A stretch of DNA of 59,072 nt from Ereboglobus sp. (GTDB taxonomy: Bacteria > Verrucomicrobiota > Verrucomicrobiia > Opitutales > Opitutaceae). This document shows positions 34,749-44,359 of the stretch, piece after piece. Made by a program: the position numbers and the translations under genes. Under the pieces are notes generated by a model. It did no database searches, was not told the DNA's origin, and saw only the letters and a list, made by a program, of their open reading frames with translations. The stretch's first letter is position 1, and each line of letters starts with the position of its first letter. Location of the stretch: the NCBI GenBank assembly GCA_029974595.1, contig JARKRC010000048.1, positions 1 through 59,072 on the forward strand. The letters run 5' to 3'.

Positions 34749-34850
34749 TATGTCTTGATCCTTGTGTTGTGGTGTTGTGAGGGGGAGACGCGTTTTCAGG
34801 CGTGCGGAGTTTGGCGGAAAATGTGGGTGTCGGCCGGGTGGCAAACCGCA

Positions 34851-37800
34851 TCAGCGGGGGGCGGTGATGATTTTTGTGTGAACGAGGCGCATTTCGCCGA
34901 TGAGGCCGGAGGGGAGCGAGCCGTGCTTCCACGGGTAGTAGTCGCCGGCGGCGGGTGCGGAGGCGCTGTCGGGGTAGTGCGTTTGCATGGAAACGGCCCA
35001 GGTGAGGCGTTCGTTTTTGGGCAGGGTGGCATCGTAAAGGCAGCGGTTGACCCACGTGTTGGCGACGGTGATGTCGAGCGTGTTGGCTCCGGCGCGGAGA
35101 TAGCCGGTGACGTCGAGGCGGTAGGGCGGGCGCCAAAGGATGCCGGCGGAGCGGCCGTTGACGCGCACTTGCGCGACCTCGGCAACCTGCTCGATTTCGA
35201 GATAAACGCGTTCGGTTTCGGCAGCGGGCGCGGCGGGGAGCTCGAAGGTAGTCGAGTAGGTGGCCGCGCCGGAATAGTGTTTCACTCCGGGTTCGGGGCG
35301 TTCGGTCCAGGAGACGAGCCGGTCGAAACGCACCGGGGCGGCGGGCGCGCCCCACTTGGAATCGAAGGCGACGGCAAAGGGACCCGCAATGACGCGGGGC
35401 GCGGGGATGTCGGCGGCGGCAAGCGTGAAGCGCGCGCCGGCGCCGGTCTCGATGTCGAGCGCGCCGGGCACGGCGAACTCGGCGGCGAGGCGTCCGTTGC
35501 TCGCGACAAAGAGGCGCGGGGCGCGGCGGAGCGCGGGTTTCTGGGCTTCCGCCAGCGCCTCCGTCAACTCGGCGGGGGGGGAGGCGCGCGGGAGCATGAC
35601 ATAGGCGGCGGCGCGGCCCTTGAAGCCGGGGTGGATGCCGGCGGGCGGGCGCACGGCGCGGCCCGAAGAGCGCGCGGCGGCGGCAACTTTCTCGCCGTTC
35701 ACGTAGAGCGCGGGAATGTTGTTTTTATAGACGACAGCGACGCGCGCGCCGTCGGGGACGGGATGGTCCCATACGATGATGCTGTTGCGATAGCGCCTGC
35801 CGTGCTCGAAGACGGCGATGGAGTTTTTGCCGATGCTCAGGCCGGCGCAGGCGGCGCGAGTGTCGTCGAGCTTCAGGTGCATTTGCTCGGGGTAGAGGGC
35901 GAAGTTTTCGCCGTTTTCGGAGAGAATGCCGGAGGCGGCGGCGCGTGTGACGCGGCGGTTCACAGCGGGGCTGACGGTGACGGCGAAGGCGAAGTCGCCG
36001 GTGACGGCGGTGTATTCGGGAGCCGCGCCCGCGGGAGGGGCGGCGGGAACGGGGAAGATTTGCGCGCCCTCGTAGCGGATGCTTGCAGCGGGAGCGGCGG
36101 CGGCGTTTTTCGGCGTGAAGACGACGAAGACGCCTTCGAGGGCTTCGAGCGAAAGCGGCAGCAGGGTGCGTCCGTCTTTTTCGAGGGCGGCGGGGGCCGG
36201 TTCGGCCATGCCGGTCTCGGGGTGCCAGAGGGCGGCGGTTTTGCCGGTGACGGCGAAGGAGGCCACGCCGGCAAGGGGGCGCGCGGATTCGCGGTTGGCG
36301 ATCCAGAACCATTCCGCGCCGCCCGCGTGCTCGCGATGGAGCCAAGCGGCGGGTGAGAGGGGCGAAGGTTTCTCGGAAACGGCAGAGCCTTCGGGAGTGA
36401 AGGTGAACGCCTCGGAGAGGGCGAGCGCGGCGGCGGCCTCGGCGGGAGTGTGCCCGACGAGGAGGCGTCCGCCGCCGATCGGGCGGGTGGCGCGGCGTCC
36501 GTCGCCGAAGAGTTCGTCGGCGAGGGCGCGCCAGCGCGCGGCGGCGGCGGGCCCGCCGGTGAGCGAGGGGTTGGAGGCGGGTTTCTTTTCTGCCGAGATG
36601 GTCGCGCCGGCGGCGGCGAGCTGACGCAGTTTTTCGAGGGTTTCGAGGCGGAGGGTGGTGTCCGGCGAGACGACGAGGAGGACGTAGCTCATGCGTCCAG
36701 GGCTGACGAGTCTGCCGTTTTCAACGCGAAGAAAATCGCGGAGCCCGTCGCCGTTGATGACATCGTAATGGTGCGGGAAGGCGGGCGCGATGGTGGCCCT
36801 GCCGGAGGGAATTTCGTCGGCATACAGATACAGCACGCGCGCGGCGTATTTGCCCTGCTGGAGCATGTATTGGACACGGGAGATGTAGTCGAACCACGGG
36901 CGCGCGAACGGCCACCAGGGCATTTTGCGATTCTGGGCGATGCCCCAGGGTTCCATCTGCCAGCCGGGCGCGCGCTCGTCGGGCTGGTGGGTGTAGGTGT
37001 GGAAGACGGCGAGGTTGGGGCCGGCGAAGAGGAGCGCGTCGAGCGTGCCCTTGAGCGTCCATGGCGTCTGGGCCCAGTTGCCCTTCACGCTGGTGAGCGC
37101 CTCGCAGGTGACGAGGCGCTTGCCGTAGAAGTGGGCGGCACTGGACGGCTCGCGGGTGCGGTGGGTGGTGTTGGAAGGCTCGTTGCCGAGGATGTCGCGG
37201 ATGCCGGCGACGATGCCCGGCTCGCGCGGCACCTGCCATCCCTCGGTCATGGGATAGTCGGCGACGCGGAAGGAGTTCATGGGGTCGCGCATGAAGGAGC
37301 CGCCGGCGGGCTCGGTCTCGTATTTGAGGCCGGCGGCGCGGGCTCGGGAGCCCATGACGCCGTAAAAGTTTCTCATGACGAGCGAGGAGAAGGCGCGGCG
37401 GAGGTCGCGGAGGAAGTTTTCCGTCGTATCCAAATCCTGGATGCACTCGCCGGCGAAGACGGGCAGCCAGGGGATGATGTCGTAGCCGTTCTCGGCGCGG
37501 AAATAGGCGGGGAAGTTTTCCGTCCAGTTCTGATGGCCGGCCTCCCAGGAGTCGGTCTCGATGACGGAAAACGTTTTTCCGGCGAGCGGGCCGGCGGCGG
37601 CGATCATTTTCGAGGGGTAGGAATCGAAGTGGTGGTTGACGGCGGACGGCTCGAACTTGTCCACCTCCAGACCGCGCCCGGCGGGCGTGGCGGGCGAGAC
37701 GGTTTTGCCGGTGGTGGTGTGGCTGGCGCGCATGACGATCCACTCGCCGGCGGGAACGCGCCAGCGAAGCGTGAGCGGGGCGGCGCCGCCGGCGCCGGCG

Positions 37801-39050
37801 GTGGCAGCGGTGAGGTTGAGGATTTCGCCGGGCTGGAGCGTAAACGATTCCGGAAGCACCGGCGCAGGCGGGCGGAAGTCGCCGCGGTGCTCCATCATGC
37901 CCGCCTTGGGAGCGAGGTTTTCGACGGCGTGCGCGGCGCGCGAGTGCTCGCCGGGCGCGAGGAGCTCGATCTCGGAGAGGTGCAGTTCGCTTTCGCGCGC
38001 GGCGTTGCGGCTCGCGGCCTGCCCGGCGGCGCGGTGGCGGACGATCCGCCAGAAACGCGCGCGGCGGGGCGCGAACGAGGCGTTGAGGTCGCCCTGGAGA
38101 AATTTCAGTTCGAGCACTTTTTCAAAACGCTCGCCATCGTCGGACGCCTCAAGAAACACGTTTTTCGGCAGGGGCAGGCTGCGGCTCCACTGCGTCTCGG
38201 CGAAAATGCCGGCGGCCTCGAACGGCTCGGCAAACTCCAGCGTGACACCGACAGGCGCGTCCGCGGGCGCGCGGGCGAGGTCGCAGTCGAGGCGCACACC
38301 GCGCCGCGCCGCCTCGCCGTCGAACAGCGCGGCGAACGCCCCGCCATCGGCGGAGAGGGAGGCTTCGTCGCCGGTGTTTCGCACGCGCGTGTGTTCGTTG
38401 GCCGGATACGCGCGGCGAAGGACGCCCGGGCGGTGCATGGCGAGGAACGCGGGGCGTTTCGCGGGCCAGGCAAGGACGGCGATGCCGCGCGAAAAGCCGA
38501 GGCGCGCTTCGAGCGGCGGGAGGGCGATGGTTTGCTCCGCGCCGGCGGCGGCACCGGTGACGCGGACGAGCTGCCACGTGAGCTCCTGCATGGATTGCTC
38601 CGGGGCGATCCACGGGCCGCCGGCCTCGGACCAGCCGTCGCAGTTGTGGATGCCGATTTCGAGACCATGCCGCGCGGCGGTCTCGACGGTGAAGCGGAAC
38701 GTGTCGAACCACTCCGGCGAGCCGAAGAGGAGCGGCCCCTGCGTCTTGCTGTTGACGGAAAAGATGCGCGCGCCGCCGAGACCGTTGTCGGCCATCGCCT
38801 GAAGATCGGCGGCGATGCCGGCGCGGGAGACATTGCCATTGATCCAGTGCCACCAGGTTTGCGGTCGCGCGGAGCCGGTGGGCGCGGCGAACGCGGAGGC
38901 CTCGGGCGCGAAGGCGGGCAGGTCGGGATTGTGCGTGGTGTAACGGTAGAAGTCGCTGTCGGCGGGCTTTGCCGGCGCAGCGGCTGCAGGGGCGGCGACG
39001 AGGAACAGGGAAAGCGCAAGAACGGGGATGCGGGGTGCGATGGGTTTCAT
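34851..39050 (-). CDS. Large exported GH106-type alpha-L-rhamnosidase
   Basis: From ATG 39050 the product has 1399 residues with a Sec signal (MKPIAPRIPVLALSLFLVAA, AAAAPA). It carries the GH106 signature RPQTWWHWINGNVSRAGIAA then DNGLGGARIFSVNS and HNCDGWSEAGGPW, an ETDSWEAGHQNW motif in the catalytic barrel, a LamG-like part (FAFAVTVSPAV ... ALYVNGEKVAAA) and the C-terminal HYSGAATYSTTF ... NTWVNRCLYDATLP sandwich. Its ATG overlaps the sulfatase stop codon (ATGA), so the two are translationally coupled. That coupling suggests the sulfatase and this rhamnosidase act on the same chain, for instance removal of a sulfate before rhamnose release. Rhamnose specificity is inferred from family membership. 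Confidence 0.88.
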   Translation of the reverse strand: MKPIAPRIPVLALSLFLVAAPAAAAPAKPADSDFYRYTTHNPDLPAFAPEASAFAAPTGSARPQTWWHWINGNVSRAGIAADLQAMADNGLGGARIFSVNSKTQGPLLFGSPEWFDTFRFTVETAARHGLEIGIHNCDGWSEAGGPWIAPEQSMQELTWQLVRVTGAAAGAEQTIALPPLEARLGFSRGIAVLAWPAKRPAFLAMHRPGVLRRAYPANEHTRVRNTGDEASLSADGGAFAALFDGEAARRGVRLDCDLARAPADAPVGVTLEFAEPFEAAGIFAETQWSRSLPLPKNVFLEASDDGERFEKVLELKFLQGDLNASFAPRRARFWRIVRHRAAGQAASRNAARESELHLSEIELLAPGEHSRAAHAVENLAPKAGMMEHRGDFRPPAPVLPESFTLQPGEILNLTAATAGAGGAAPLTLRWRVPAGEWIVMRASHTTTGKTVSPATPAGRGLEVDKFEPSAVNHHFDSYPSKMIAAAGPLAGKTFSVIETDSWEAGHQNWTENFPAYFRAENGYDIIPWLPVFAGECIQDLDTTENFLRDLRRAFSSLVMRNFYGVMGSRARAAGLKYETEPAGGSFMRDPMNSFRVADYPMTEGWQVPREPGIVAGIRDILGNEPSNTTHRTREPSSAAHFYGKRLVTCEALTSVKGNWAQTPWTLKGTLDALLFAGPNLAVFHTYTHQPDERAPGWQMEPWGIAQNRKMPWWPFARPWFDYISRVQYMLQQGKYAARVLYLYADEIPSGRATIAPAFPHHYDVINGDGLRDFLRVENGRLVSPGRMSYVLLVVSPDTTLRLETLEKLRQLAAAGATISAEKKPASNPSLTGGPAAAARWRALADELFGDGRRATRPIGGGRLLVGHTPAEAAAALALSEAFTFTPEGSAVSEKPSPLSPAAWLHREHAGGAEWFWIANRESARPLAGVASFAVTGKTAALWHPETGMAEPAPAALEKDGRTLLPLSLEALEGVFVVFTPKNAAAAPAASIRYEGAQIFPVPAAPPAGAAPEYTAVTGDFAFAVTVSPAVNRRVTRAAASGILSENGENFALYPEQMHLKLDDTRAACAGLSIGKNSIAVFEHGRRYRNSIIVWDHPVPDGARVAVVYKNNIPALYVNGEKVAAAARSSGRAVRPPAGIHPGFKGRAAAYVMLPRASPPAELTEALAEAQKPALRRAPRLFVASNGRLAAEFAVPGALDIETGAGARFTLAAADIPAPRVIAGPFAVAFDSKWGAPAAPVRFDRLVSWTERPEPGVKHYSGAATYSTTFELPAAPAAETERVYLEIEQVAEVAQVRVNGRSAGILWRPPYRLDVTGYLRAGANTLDITVANTWVNRCLYDATLPKNERLTWAVSMQTHYPDSASAPAAGDYYPWKHGSLPSGLIGEMRLVHTKIITAPR

Positions 39051-40552
39051 GGTGTCGGCGGATTGGAAATCGGAAGGAAAACGGCGCGCGGTTTTTCCGC
39101 AACGGCAGGCGGCGGCTCCGCCTCGGCGCGCAGGGCGGCGCAACGCTCGCGCATAAGCTCCAGTTGTTTCGCGGCGGCGCTTTTGCCGGCGAGGTTGTCG
39201 AGTTCGAGCGGATCGTTTTCGAGATCGAAAAGCTCCTCGACGACGGGCGACTCGGACGGCCAGCGCACATATTTCCACTTCGCGCCCACCACGCCCTCGC
39301 TCGGCGGGATGATTTTCGGAAGCGTGCGGTGCTCGTAATAAAACTCGGTGCGCCAATCCGCCGGCGCGCGGCCCTCGATCCACGGACGCAGCGACCTGCC
39401 CTGCATCGCGCCGGGCGCGGGCACACCCGCGTAGTCGAGCATCGTCTGCGCGTAATCTATGTTCAGTGCCATGCATGGGATGCGGCTGGCTGCGCGTTTT
39501 TCGCGGACGGGCGGCGCGATCACGAGCGGCACGCGCACGTCCTCCGCGTAGATATACCATTTGTCCGACATGCCCCGGTCGCCGAGCGCGAAGCCGTTGT
39601 CGGAGGTGAATATTATCAATGTGTTTTCGAGCATTCCGCGCCGTTCGAGTTCGTCCAGAATGCGGCCAATCTCGCGGTCCATTCCGGTTATCAGGCGATA
39701 AATGTCGCGGGTCGTCGCGAGCGCCATGTCGTCATTGGCAAAACGCACCTGCCAGCGTTTGCGCCCCTCGGATGTTTTCACCGGCGCGGGCAGTTTTTCA
39801 AAGGCTTCCGCCGTCGCCGTGGGCTGCGGCGGGATGGCTGCGTCCTTATACAAATCCTCATCGCGCGAATCGGGCGGGAACTCGCGCGGCGCGCGGTCCT
39901 GCGCATGGGGGGCCTTGAAGCCGATATTCAGCATCCAGGGTTTTCCCTCGGGCACGGTCGCGAGAAACTCCAGGGCCTGGTCGCCGATGCGCTTCGTGAG
40001 ATGCTCCGGCGAGTCTTTTTCGAAATAGCGGAGATTGCCCGGACGCGAGCGCCAGAAATCGAAATCGTGCGAGGGCAAATCCTGCGGTTTTCCGCCGACG
40101 CCGAACTTGCCGATCATGCCCGTGTAATATCCGGCGGCGCGGAGCAGATGCGGATAACTGTGCTCCCAGGGTTCGCGTCCGATCGGGTCGGAAAAGTTCC
40201 AAATGCCGTGCGCGCGTCCGTGCTGGCCGGTGAACATGCTGGCGCGGCTGACGACGCAAATCGCGGTCGTCACATGGGCGTTTTCAAAAACCGCGCCCCG
40301 CGCGGCGAGGCGGTCGAGGGCGGGCGTTTGTATGATCCTGTTTCCGGCGAAACCGAAGGCGTCGGCCCGCGCGTCGTCGGCGAGGATGAAGAGTATGTTA
40401 GGCGCGTCCCGGCGCGGCACAACCGGTTTTTCGGCCTGCGCCGCCGCCATCGAGGCGGACAGGGCCATTGCCGAGACAAGGGCGGCGGCCCTTGCGGGGA
40501 CGGCGCTCGCAGCCGCCACCGGCGGAGTGTGTGCCTGCCGCTTTCGCGTCAT
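39047..40552 (-). CDS. Exported S1-family sulfatase
   Basis: The start at ATG 40552 gives 501 residues with a signal peptide (MTRKRQAHTPP, Ala-rich core to AAAQA). Longer in-frame starts run into the glpD coding region and are unlikely. Metal-binding DD is at about 59-60 (NILFILADDARADAFG), and the sulfatase signature is C99-V-V-S-R (ICVVSRASMFTGQHG), followed by GKFGVGG, DNGFALGDRG and a C-terminal part. The usual formylglycine site is C-x-P/A-x-R; here the third position is Val. The Cys can still be the modified residue. The enzyme would remove sulfate from a glycan outside the cytoplasm. It is 26 bp after glpD and overlaps the GH106 start by 4 bp. Confidence 0.87.
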   Translation of the reverse strand: MTRKRQAHTPPVAAASAVPARAAALVSAMALSASMAAAQAEKPVVPRRDAPNILFILADDARADAFGFAGNRIIQTPALDRLAARGAVFENAHVTTAICVVSRASMFTGQHGRAHGIWNFSDPIGREPWEHSYPHLLRAAGYYTGMIGKFGVGGKPQDLPSHDFDFWRSRPGNLRYFEKDSPEHLTKRIGDQALEFLATVPEGKPWMLNIGFKAPHAQDRAPREFPPDSRDEDLYKDAAIPPQPTATAEAFEKLPAPVKTSEGRKRWQVRFANDDMALATTRDIYRLITGMDREIGRILDELERRGMLENTLIIFTSDNGFALGDRGMSDKWYIYAEDVRVPLVIAPPVREKRAASRIPCMALNIDYAQTMLDYAGVPAPGAMQGRSLRPWIEGRAPADWRTEFYYEHRTLPKIIPPSEGVVGAKWKYVRWPSESPVVEELFDLENDPLELDNLAGKSAAAKQLELMRERCAALRAEAEPPPAVAEKPRAVFLPISNPPTP

Positions 40553-40578
40553 GCGAGCGCCTTTCCGTGTGTTTCCGT

Positions 40579-42072
40579 TCAGCTCTTGGCCGGGTGTCCG
40601 GCGCGGCAGAACGTCTTGGCGGCCTCGGCGTGGTATTCGGCGAGCTGTTTCGCCTTTTCCTCGGGAGTCCAGCCGGCGGCCTGCGCCATCCAGTCCGCAA
40701 CCTCGGCGGCGCGGGCTTCCATGTTGGGATGGTAATAGTGCCAGCTCGTGCGCCTGAAGAGGACGTCGGTGAGCGTGATCGCCCACTCGTTTTCAACGTA
40801 ATGTTTGACGGCCTCGCTGCCGTAGGCGGCGGGAATGATGCCGCTGTAAGCCTCGGCCTCGGCGGCGGGGAGCAGGGGCTCCTTCGCAGTGCGACAGGGC
40901 TTCGCGTCGGCTTTCAGGAACTTGACGATCTGGTCAACGCCCTGTTGCGCCATGAGGCGGTAGGTGGTGAGCTTGCCGCCGGCGATGTCCCACCAACCCT
41001 CGGTCGGGTTCTTGATCTGGTGGGCGCGCGAGGTGTCGGACGGCGTGCCGTCCTTGTTCGCGATGAGAGGGCGGAGGCCCGACCACGAGCTGATGATGTC
41101 CTCGTGGGAGAGTTTCACCGGGGGGAAGGTCTTGTTTACCGTGTGGAGCACGTAGTCGATGTCCTCGACGTCCACGCGCACGTCCTCGGGACGCGCATCG
41201 TAGTCGGTGTCGGTCGTGCCGATGATGAGGCGCTCGCCCCAGGGGATGATGAAGAGGATGCGCTTGCCCTCGACCATGGTGACGGCTTCCGGCACGTTGA
41301 GGCGCTTGCGATCGACGACGATGTGAATGCCCTTGGTGAGGCGCAGTTTCACGGCGCTGTGCGGCATGGCCTCGGCCCAGGGGCCGGCGGCGTTGAGGAT
41401 CGCGCGCGATTGCACGGTCATCGTGCGGCCCGTGAGCGTGTCCTCGATCGTGCAGTTCCACAGATCGCCCTCGCGCTTGGCGTCAACGAAACGCGTGTAG
41501 TTGGAAATGATCGCGCCGGACTTCACCGCCGAGCGGAGCGTGTCGAGCGTGAGGCGCGCGTCGCTGGTGAGCGCATCGAAATAACGCACCGAACCGCGAA
41601 GGTTTTCGGGATCGATGCCGGGGAGCTTTTGCATGGTCTCCTCTTTTGTATAACCGCGCGAGGGCTCGAAGTTGCGCCCGCCGCAGAGCAAGTCATACAT
41701 TTTCACGCCAATGCGCATCTGCCACATGGGGCGGCGCAGGTATTTGTATACGGGGAAAATGAAGCCGAGCGGCTGCCCGAGGTGCGGTGCGATGTTGTGC
41801 ACGACTTTCTTTTCGACGCTCGATTCATGCACGAGGCCGACGCGGCCTTGTTCGAGATAACGCAGCCCGCCGTGCAAAAGACGGCTGGAACGGCTGCTCG
41901 TGCCGTAGGAGAAGTCATAGCGATCGACAAGGCCGATGCGCAGTCCGCGCATGGCGGCGTCTCGCGCGACGCCGCTGCCAACGATGCCTCCGCCCACAAC
42001 GAGCAGATCAAGCGGTTTTTCTGTGAATTGGCGGAAAGTGGATTCCCGCTTTTGTGCAATATTAGTGTTCAT
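40579..42072 (-). CDS. glpD: FAD-dependent glycerol-3-phosphate dehydrogenase
   Basis: The 497-residue protein has the GlpD/GlpA pattern: a dinucleotide-binding fold PLDLLVVGGGIVGSGVARDA at about 20-39, then RYDFSYGTSSRSSRLLHGGLRYL, a substrate domain with TKGIHIVVDRKRL, LIIGTTDTDYDA and WSGLRPL, and a C-terminal helical domain. It oxidises sn-glycerol 3-phosphate to dihydroxyacetone phosphate and passes electrons to quinone at the inner membrane. It lies 34 bp after the HAD phosphatase gene and 26 bp before the sulfatase gene, so it is co-transcribed with both the glycerol-phosphate genes and the polysaccharide genes. Confidence 0.93.
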   Translation of the reverse strand: MNTNIAQKRESTFRQFTEKPLDLLVVGGGIVGSGVARDAAMRGLRIGLVDRYDFSYGTSSRSSRLLHGGLRYLEQGRVGLVHESSVEKKVVHNIAPHLGQPLGFIFPVYKYLRRPMWQMRIGVKMYDLLCGGRNFEPSRGYTKEETMQKLPGIDPENLRGSVRYFDALTSDARLTLDTLRSAVKSGAIISNYTRFVDAKREGDLWNCTIEDTLTGRTMTVQSRAILNAAGPWAEAMPHSAVKLRLTKGIHIVVDRKRLNVPEAVTMVEGKRILFIIPWGERLIIGTTDTDYDARPEDVRVDVEDIDYVLHTVNKTFPPVKLSHEDIISSWSGLRPLIANKDGTPSDTSRAHQIKNPTEGWWDIAGGKLTTYRLMAQQGVDQIVKFLKADAKPCRTAKEPLLPAAEAEAYSGIIPAAYGSEAVKHYVENEWAITLTDVLFRRTSWHYYHPNMEARAAEVADWMAQAAGWTPEEKAKQLAEYHAEAAKTFCRAGHPAKS

Positions 42073-42106
42073 GGAAGAATTGGTGTTAAGGGTTAATATT
42101 CGTGAT

Positions 42107-42922
42107 TTATTTGCAATTCATAAGGAGATTTCCGAGCTCGGCGAGGGTCGGCACAACAACGTCTGGTTTCACAGTCGATTTCGCCACGTCGTCCTCGGTC
42201 GCCTCGCCGCTAAGAACGAGCACGCCGACGGCGCCCGCGCGCTCCGCCATGCGAATGTCCGTGTAAAGCCGGTCGCCGACCATCGCTATTTCGTCCGGGC
42301 GCAGGCCGTGGCGGTTCAAGATCCCTTCGAGCATGGTCGGGTCGGGCTTGCCGAGGGTGATGTCGGGGGCGCGTCCCGTCGCGTGTTCGATGGCAGCGCA
42401 CATCGAGCCGCAATCGACGAGCACGGTCGGCAGGTCGGTCGGGCAGACGCGGTCGGAATTCGTGGCGATGTAGGGGATGCCCTGCTTCGCCCACCAGGAG
42501 GCGCGGCACAGGCGCGAATAGACGAGCGTCATGTCAAACCCCACGACAAGGGCGTCGGGCAGGTCGTCCGCGGAATCGGACGCGCTTTCAAAGCCGCCCT
42601 TGGCGAACTCCTCGATCATGCTGGGCGTGCCGAGCATGAACAGGCGGCGGAACGCCGGGTGTTTTCTTTTTATATAATCCACCGCGGCCTGGGCCGTTGT
42701 ATATAATTGTTCGGGCACGGCCTCGATGCCGATCTTGTGCAGATGCTGCAAATAGGCGGCGGAGCTTTTGGAGGGATTGTTTGTGAGGAACGTGTAGCCC
42801 ACATTCCTGCCCGCGAGCCCGTCGAGGAACGGCTTTGTCCAAGGGAAGAGCGTTCCGCCCTTGTAAATGGTGCCGTCCATGTCGAGGACGACGTGCTTGA
42901 TGCGTTTCAGATCAGGGTTCAT
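42107..42922 (-). CDS. HAD-IIA family phosphatase (NagD/glycerol-phosphate phosphatase-like)
   Basis: The 271-residue protein has the HAD nucleophile motif VVLDMDGTIYKG (Asp14 and Asp16), the second motif FLTNNPSKS, a type IIA cap in the middle, and the Mg2+ site MVGDRLYTDIRMAERAG near the C-terminus. HAD-IIA enzymes dephosphorylate small phosphates such as 4-nitrophenyl phosphate, UMP (NagD), phosphoglycolate or glycerol phosphate. Lying 9 bp after a GlpT-like transporter and 34 bp before glpD, it most plausibly acts on glycerol phosphates or a by-product of the pathway. Substrate choice is inference from context. Confidence 0.88.
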   Translation of the reverse strand: MNPDLKRIKHVVLDMDGTIYKGGTLFPWTKPFLDGLAGRNVGYTFLTNNPSKSSAAYLQHLHKIGIEAVPEQLYTTAQAAVDYIKRKHPAFRRLFMLGTPSMIEEFAKGGFESASDSADDLPDALVVGFDMTLVYSRLCRASWWAKQGIPYIATNSDRVCPTDLPTVLVDCGSMCAAIEHATGRAPDITLGKPDPTMLEGILNRHGLRPDEIAMVGDRLYTDIRMAERAGAVGVLVLSGEATEDDVAKSTVKPDVVVPTLAELGNLLMNCK

Positions 42923-42931
42923 GGAATTGGA

Positions 42932-44335
42932 TCAGTTGGCGGCTGTTTTTTCCTCGTAGCCGTCGGCCTTGGCATTCCACATCAGCATAAAGACGCCCGT
43001 GCCCACCACCGCCATGCCGATGATGGCGATGTAAGCGTTGTCCCAGCCGTAGTGCTGGGCCACGTAACCGAAGCCGACGCCGGACACCGCTGTGCTGGCG
43101 TAGCCGAATATGCCCGTGAGGCCGTTGGCAGTCGCCGCGGCCTTTTTTGTGGCCTGGTTGGCCGCCGCGATGCCGATGAGCGCCTGCGGCCCGTAGATGA
43201 AGAAACCTGTCGCGCAGAGAACCGCAAAAAGCATCCATGACGACGCGCCCGACGGGATCATCCAGAGCAGGACGGCGCAAATCGTGGCGCCGAGCATGCA
43301 AAACACGCAGGTGCGATGCGCGCGGCCTTTCAAAAAACGATCCGTGGCCCAGCCCGCCACAAGCATGCCGGCGATGCCCGCAATCTCAAACAGCGCCACC
43401 ATCCAGCCCGCGTGCGCCAGGCTCACGCCCTTGGATTGCTTGAGCAGCGTCGGACCCCAGTCGAGCACCGAGAAGCGCACGATATAGACGAAGAAATTGG
43501 CGAAACCGAGAATCCAGATGAGCGGATTGCCGAACACTTTTTCACGCAAAAACGCCCTGTATTCAGCCGACTTCTCGACTTTTTTCTTCAGCTTTACCGT
43601 GGTGCCTTCCAACTCGGGCAGGCCTACGGAGCTCGGGGTGTCGCGCAAAAACACGAACAGCATGATGGAGCCGACCATGGCAATGCCCGCGGGTATCCAG
43701 AAGCACCAGCGCCACGCGCCGGTGTGATGCGCGCCCTCTCCCATGTGGTTCATGATGTAGCCGCAAAGAATAACGACCAGACCCGCGCCGATGGAGTGCG
43801 ACGTGTTCCAAACCGACATCTTTGTGGCCAGCTCGCGGGGCGGAATCCAGTGCGTGAGCAGTCGCGCGCAAGGCGGGAAACCCGTGCCTTGCAGGGCTCC
43901 GTTGACGAGCCACGTCATGCCCAGGAACAGGATGAGCACATTCGTGAAACCCGGCCCTGATGGCTGGCCGGATATCCATGAGGCGATATCCACGCCGAAA
44001 CCGAACGCAAAGTTCGACAGCGCGCACAACGCCAGGCCCGTCGCCATGTAGAGGCGGGCGTTGCAGCGGTCGGCGAAAATGCCGTTCACGAAACGCGAGA
44101 CGCCATAGATCACGCCGTTGAGCGTGAGATAGATGCCGAGATTGGTTTTCGAAATGCCCAGGTCCGTCTCCATGCCGGGCATGGCCATGCTGAAGTTTTT
44201 GCGGACAAAATAATACAGCGCATAACCGATCATGGTCAGCAAGATGGTACGCGTCTGCCAGTAGCGAAACCGCGATTGGATTTCAGGATTTGCCACGGCG
44301 TTTTGCGTGTTCGGGTTGCTGTTGTCTGCGGTCAT
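42932..44335 (-). CDS. glpT: Glycerol-3-phosphate transporter, GlpT/OPA family
   Basis: The 467-residue membrane protein has 12 predicted helices and the organophosphate:Pi antiporter signature: RYWQTRTILLTMIGYALYYF then VRKNFSMAMPGM, and GVSRFVNGIFADRCNARLYM between helices 2 and 3, both close to GlpT. A long central cytoplasmic loop (GTTVKLKKKVEKSAEYRAFL) separates the halves. Members exchange inner-membrane glycerol 3-phosphate, hexose phosphate or phosphoglycerate for phosphate. The operon context (glycerophosphodiesterase, two glycerol-phosphate dehydrogenases) supports glycerol phosphate. Gaps are 24 bp before it and 9 bp after it. Confidence 0.89.
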   Translation of the reverse strand: MTADNSNPNTQNAVANPEIQSRFRYWQTRTILLTMIGYALYYFVRKNFSMAMPGMETDLGISKTNLGIYLTLNGVIYGVSRFVNGIFADRCNARLYMATGLALCALSNFAFGFGVDIASWISGQPSGPGFTNVLILFLGMTWLVNGALQGTGFPPCARLLTHWIPPRELATKMSVWNTSHSIGAGLVVILCGYIMNHMGEGAHHTGAWRWCFWIPAGIAMVGSIMLFVFLRDTPSSVGLPELEGTTVKLKKKVEKSAEYRAFLREKVFGNPLIWILGFANFFVYIVRFSVLDWGPTLLKQSKGVSLAHAGWMVALFEIAGIAGMLVAGWATDRFLKGRAHRTCVFCMLGATICAVLLWMIPSGASSWMLFAVLCATGFFIYGPQALIGIAAANQATKKAAATANGLTGIFGYASTAVSGVGFGYVAQHYGWDNAYIAIIGMAVVGTGVFMLMWNAKADGYEEKTAAN

Positions 44336-44359
44336 GCGCGTTTTGATTTATGTTGTTTG

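Noticed and set aside
34653-39338. Plus-strand Gly/Glu/Val-rich frames opposite the largest GH106 gene
   Set aside because: Low-complexity composition is the complement of Ala/Pro/Arg codons; there is no domain and no plausible start context.
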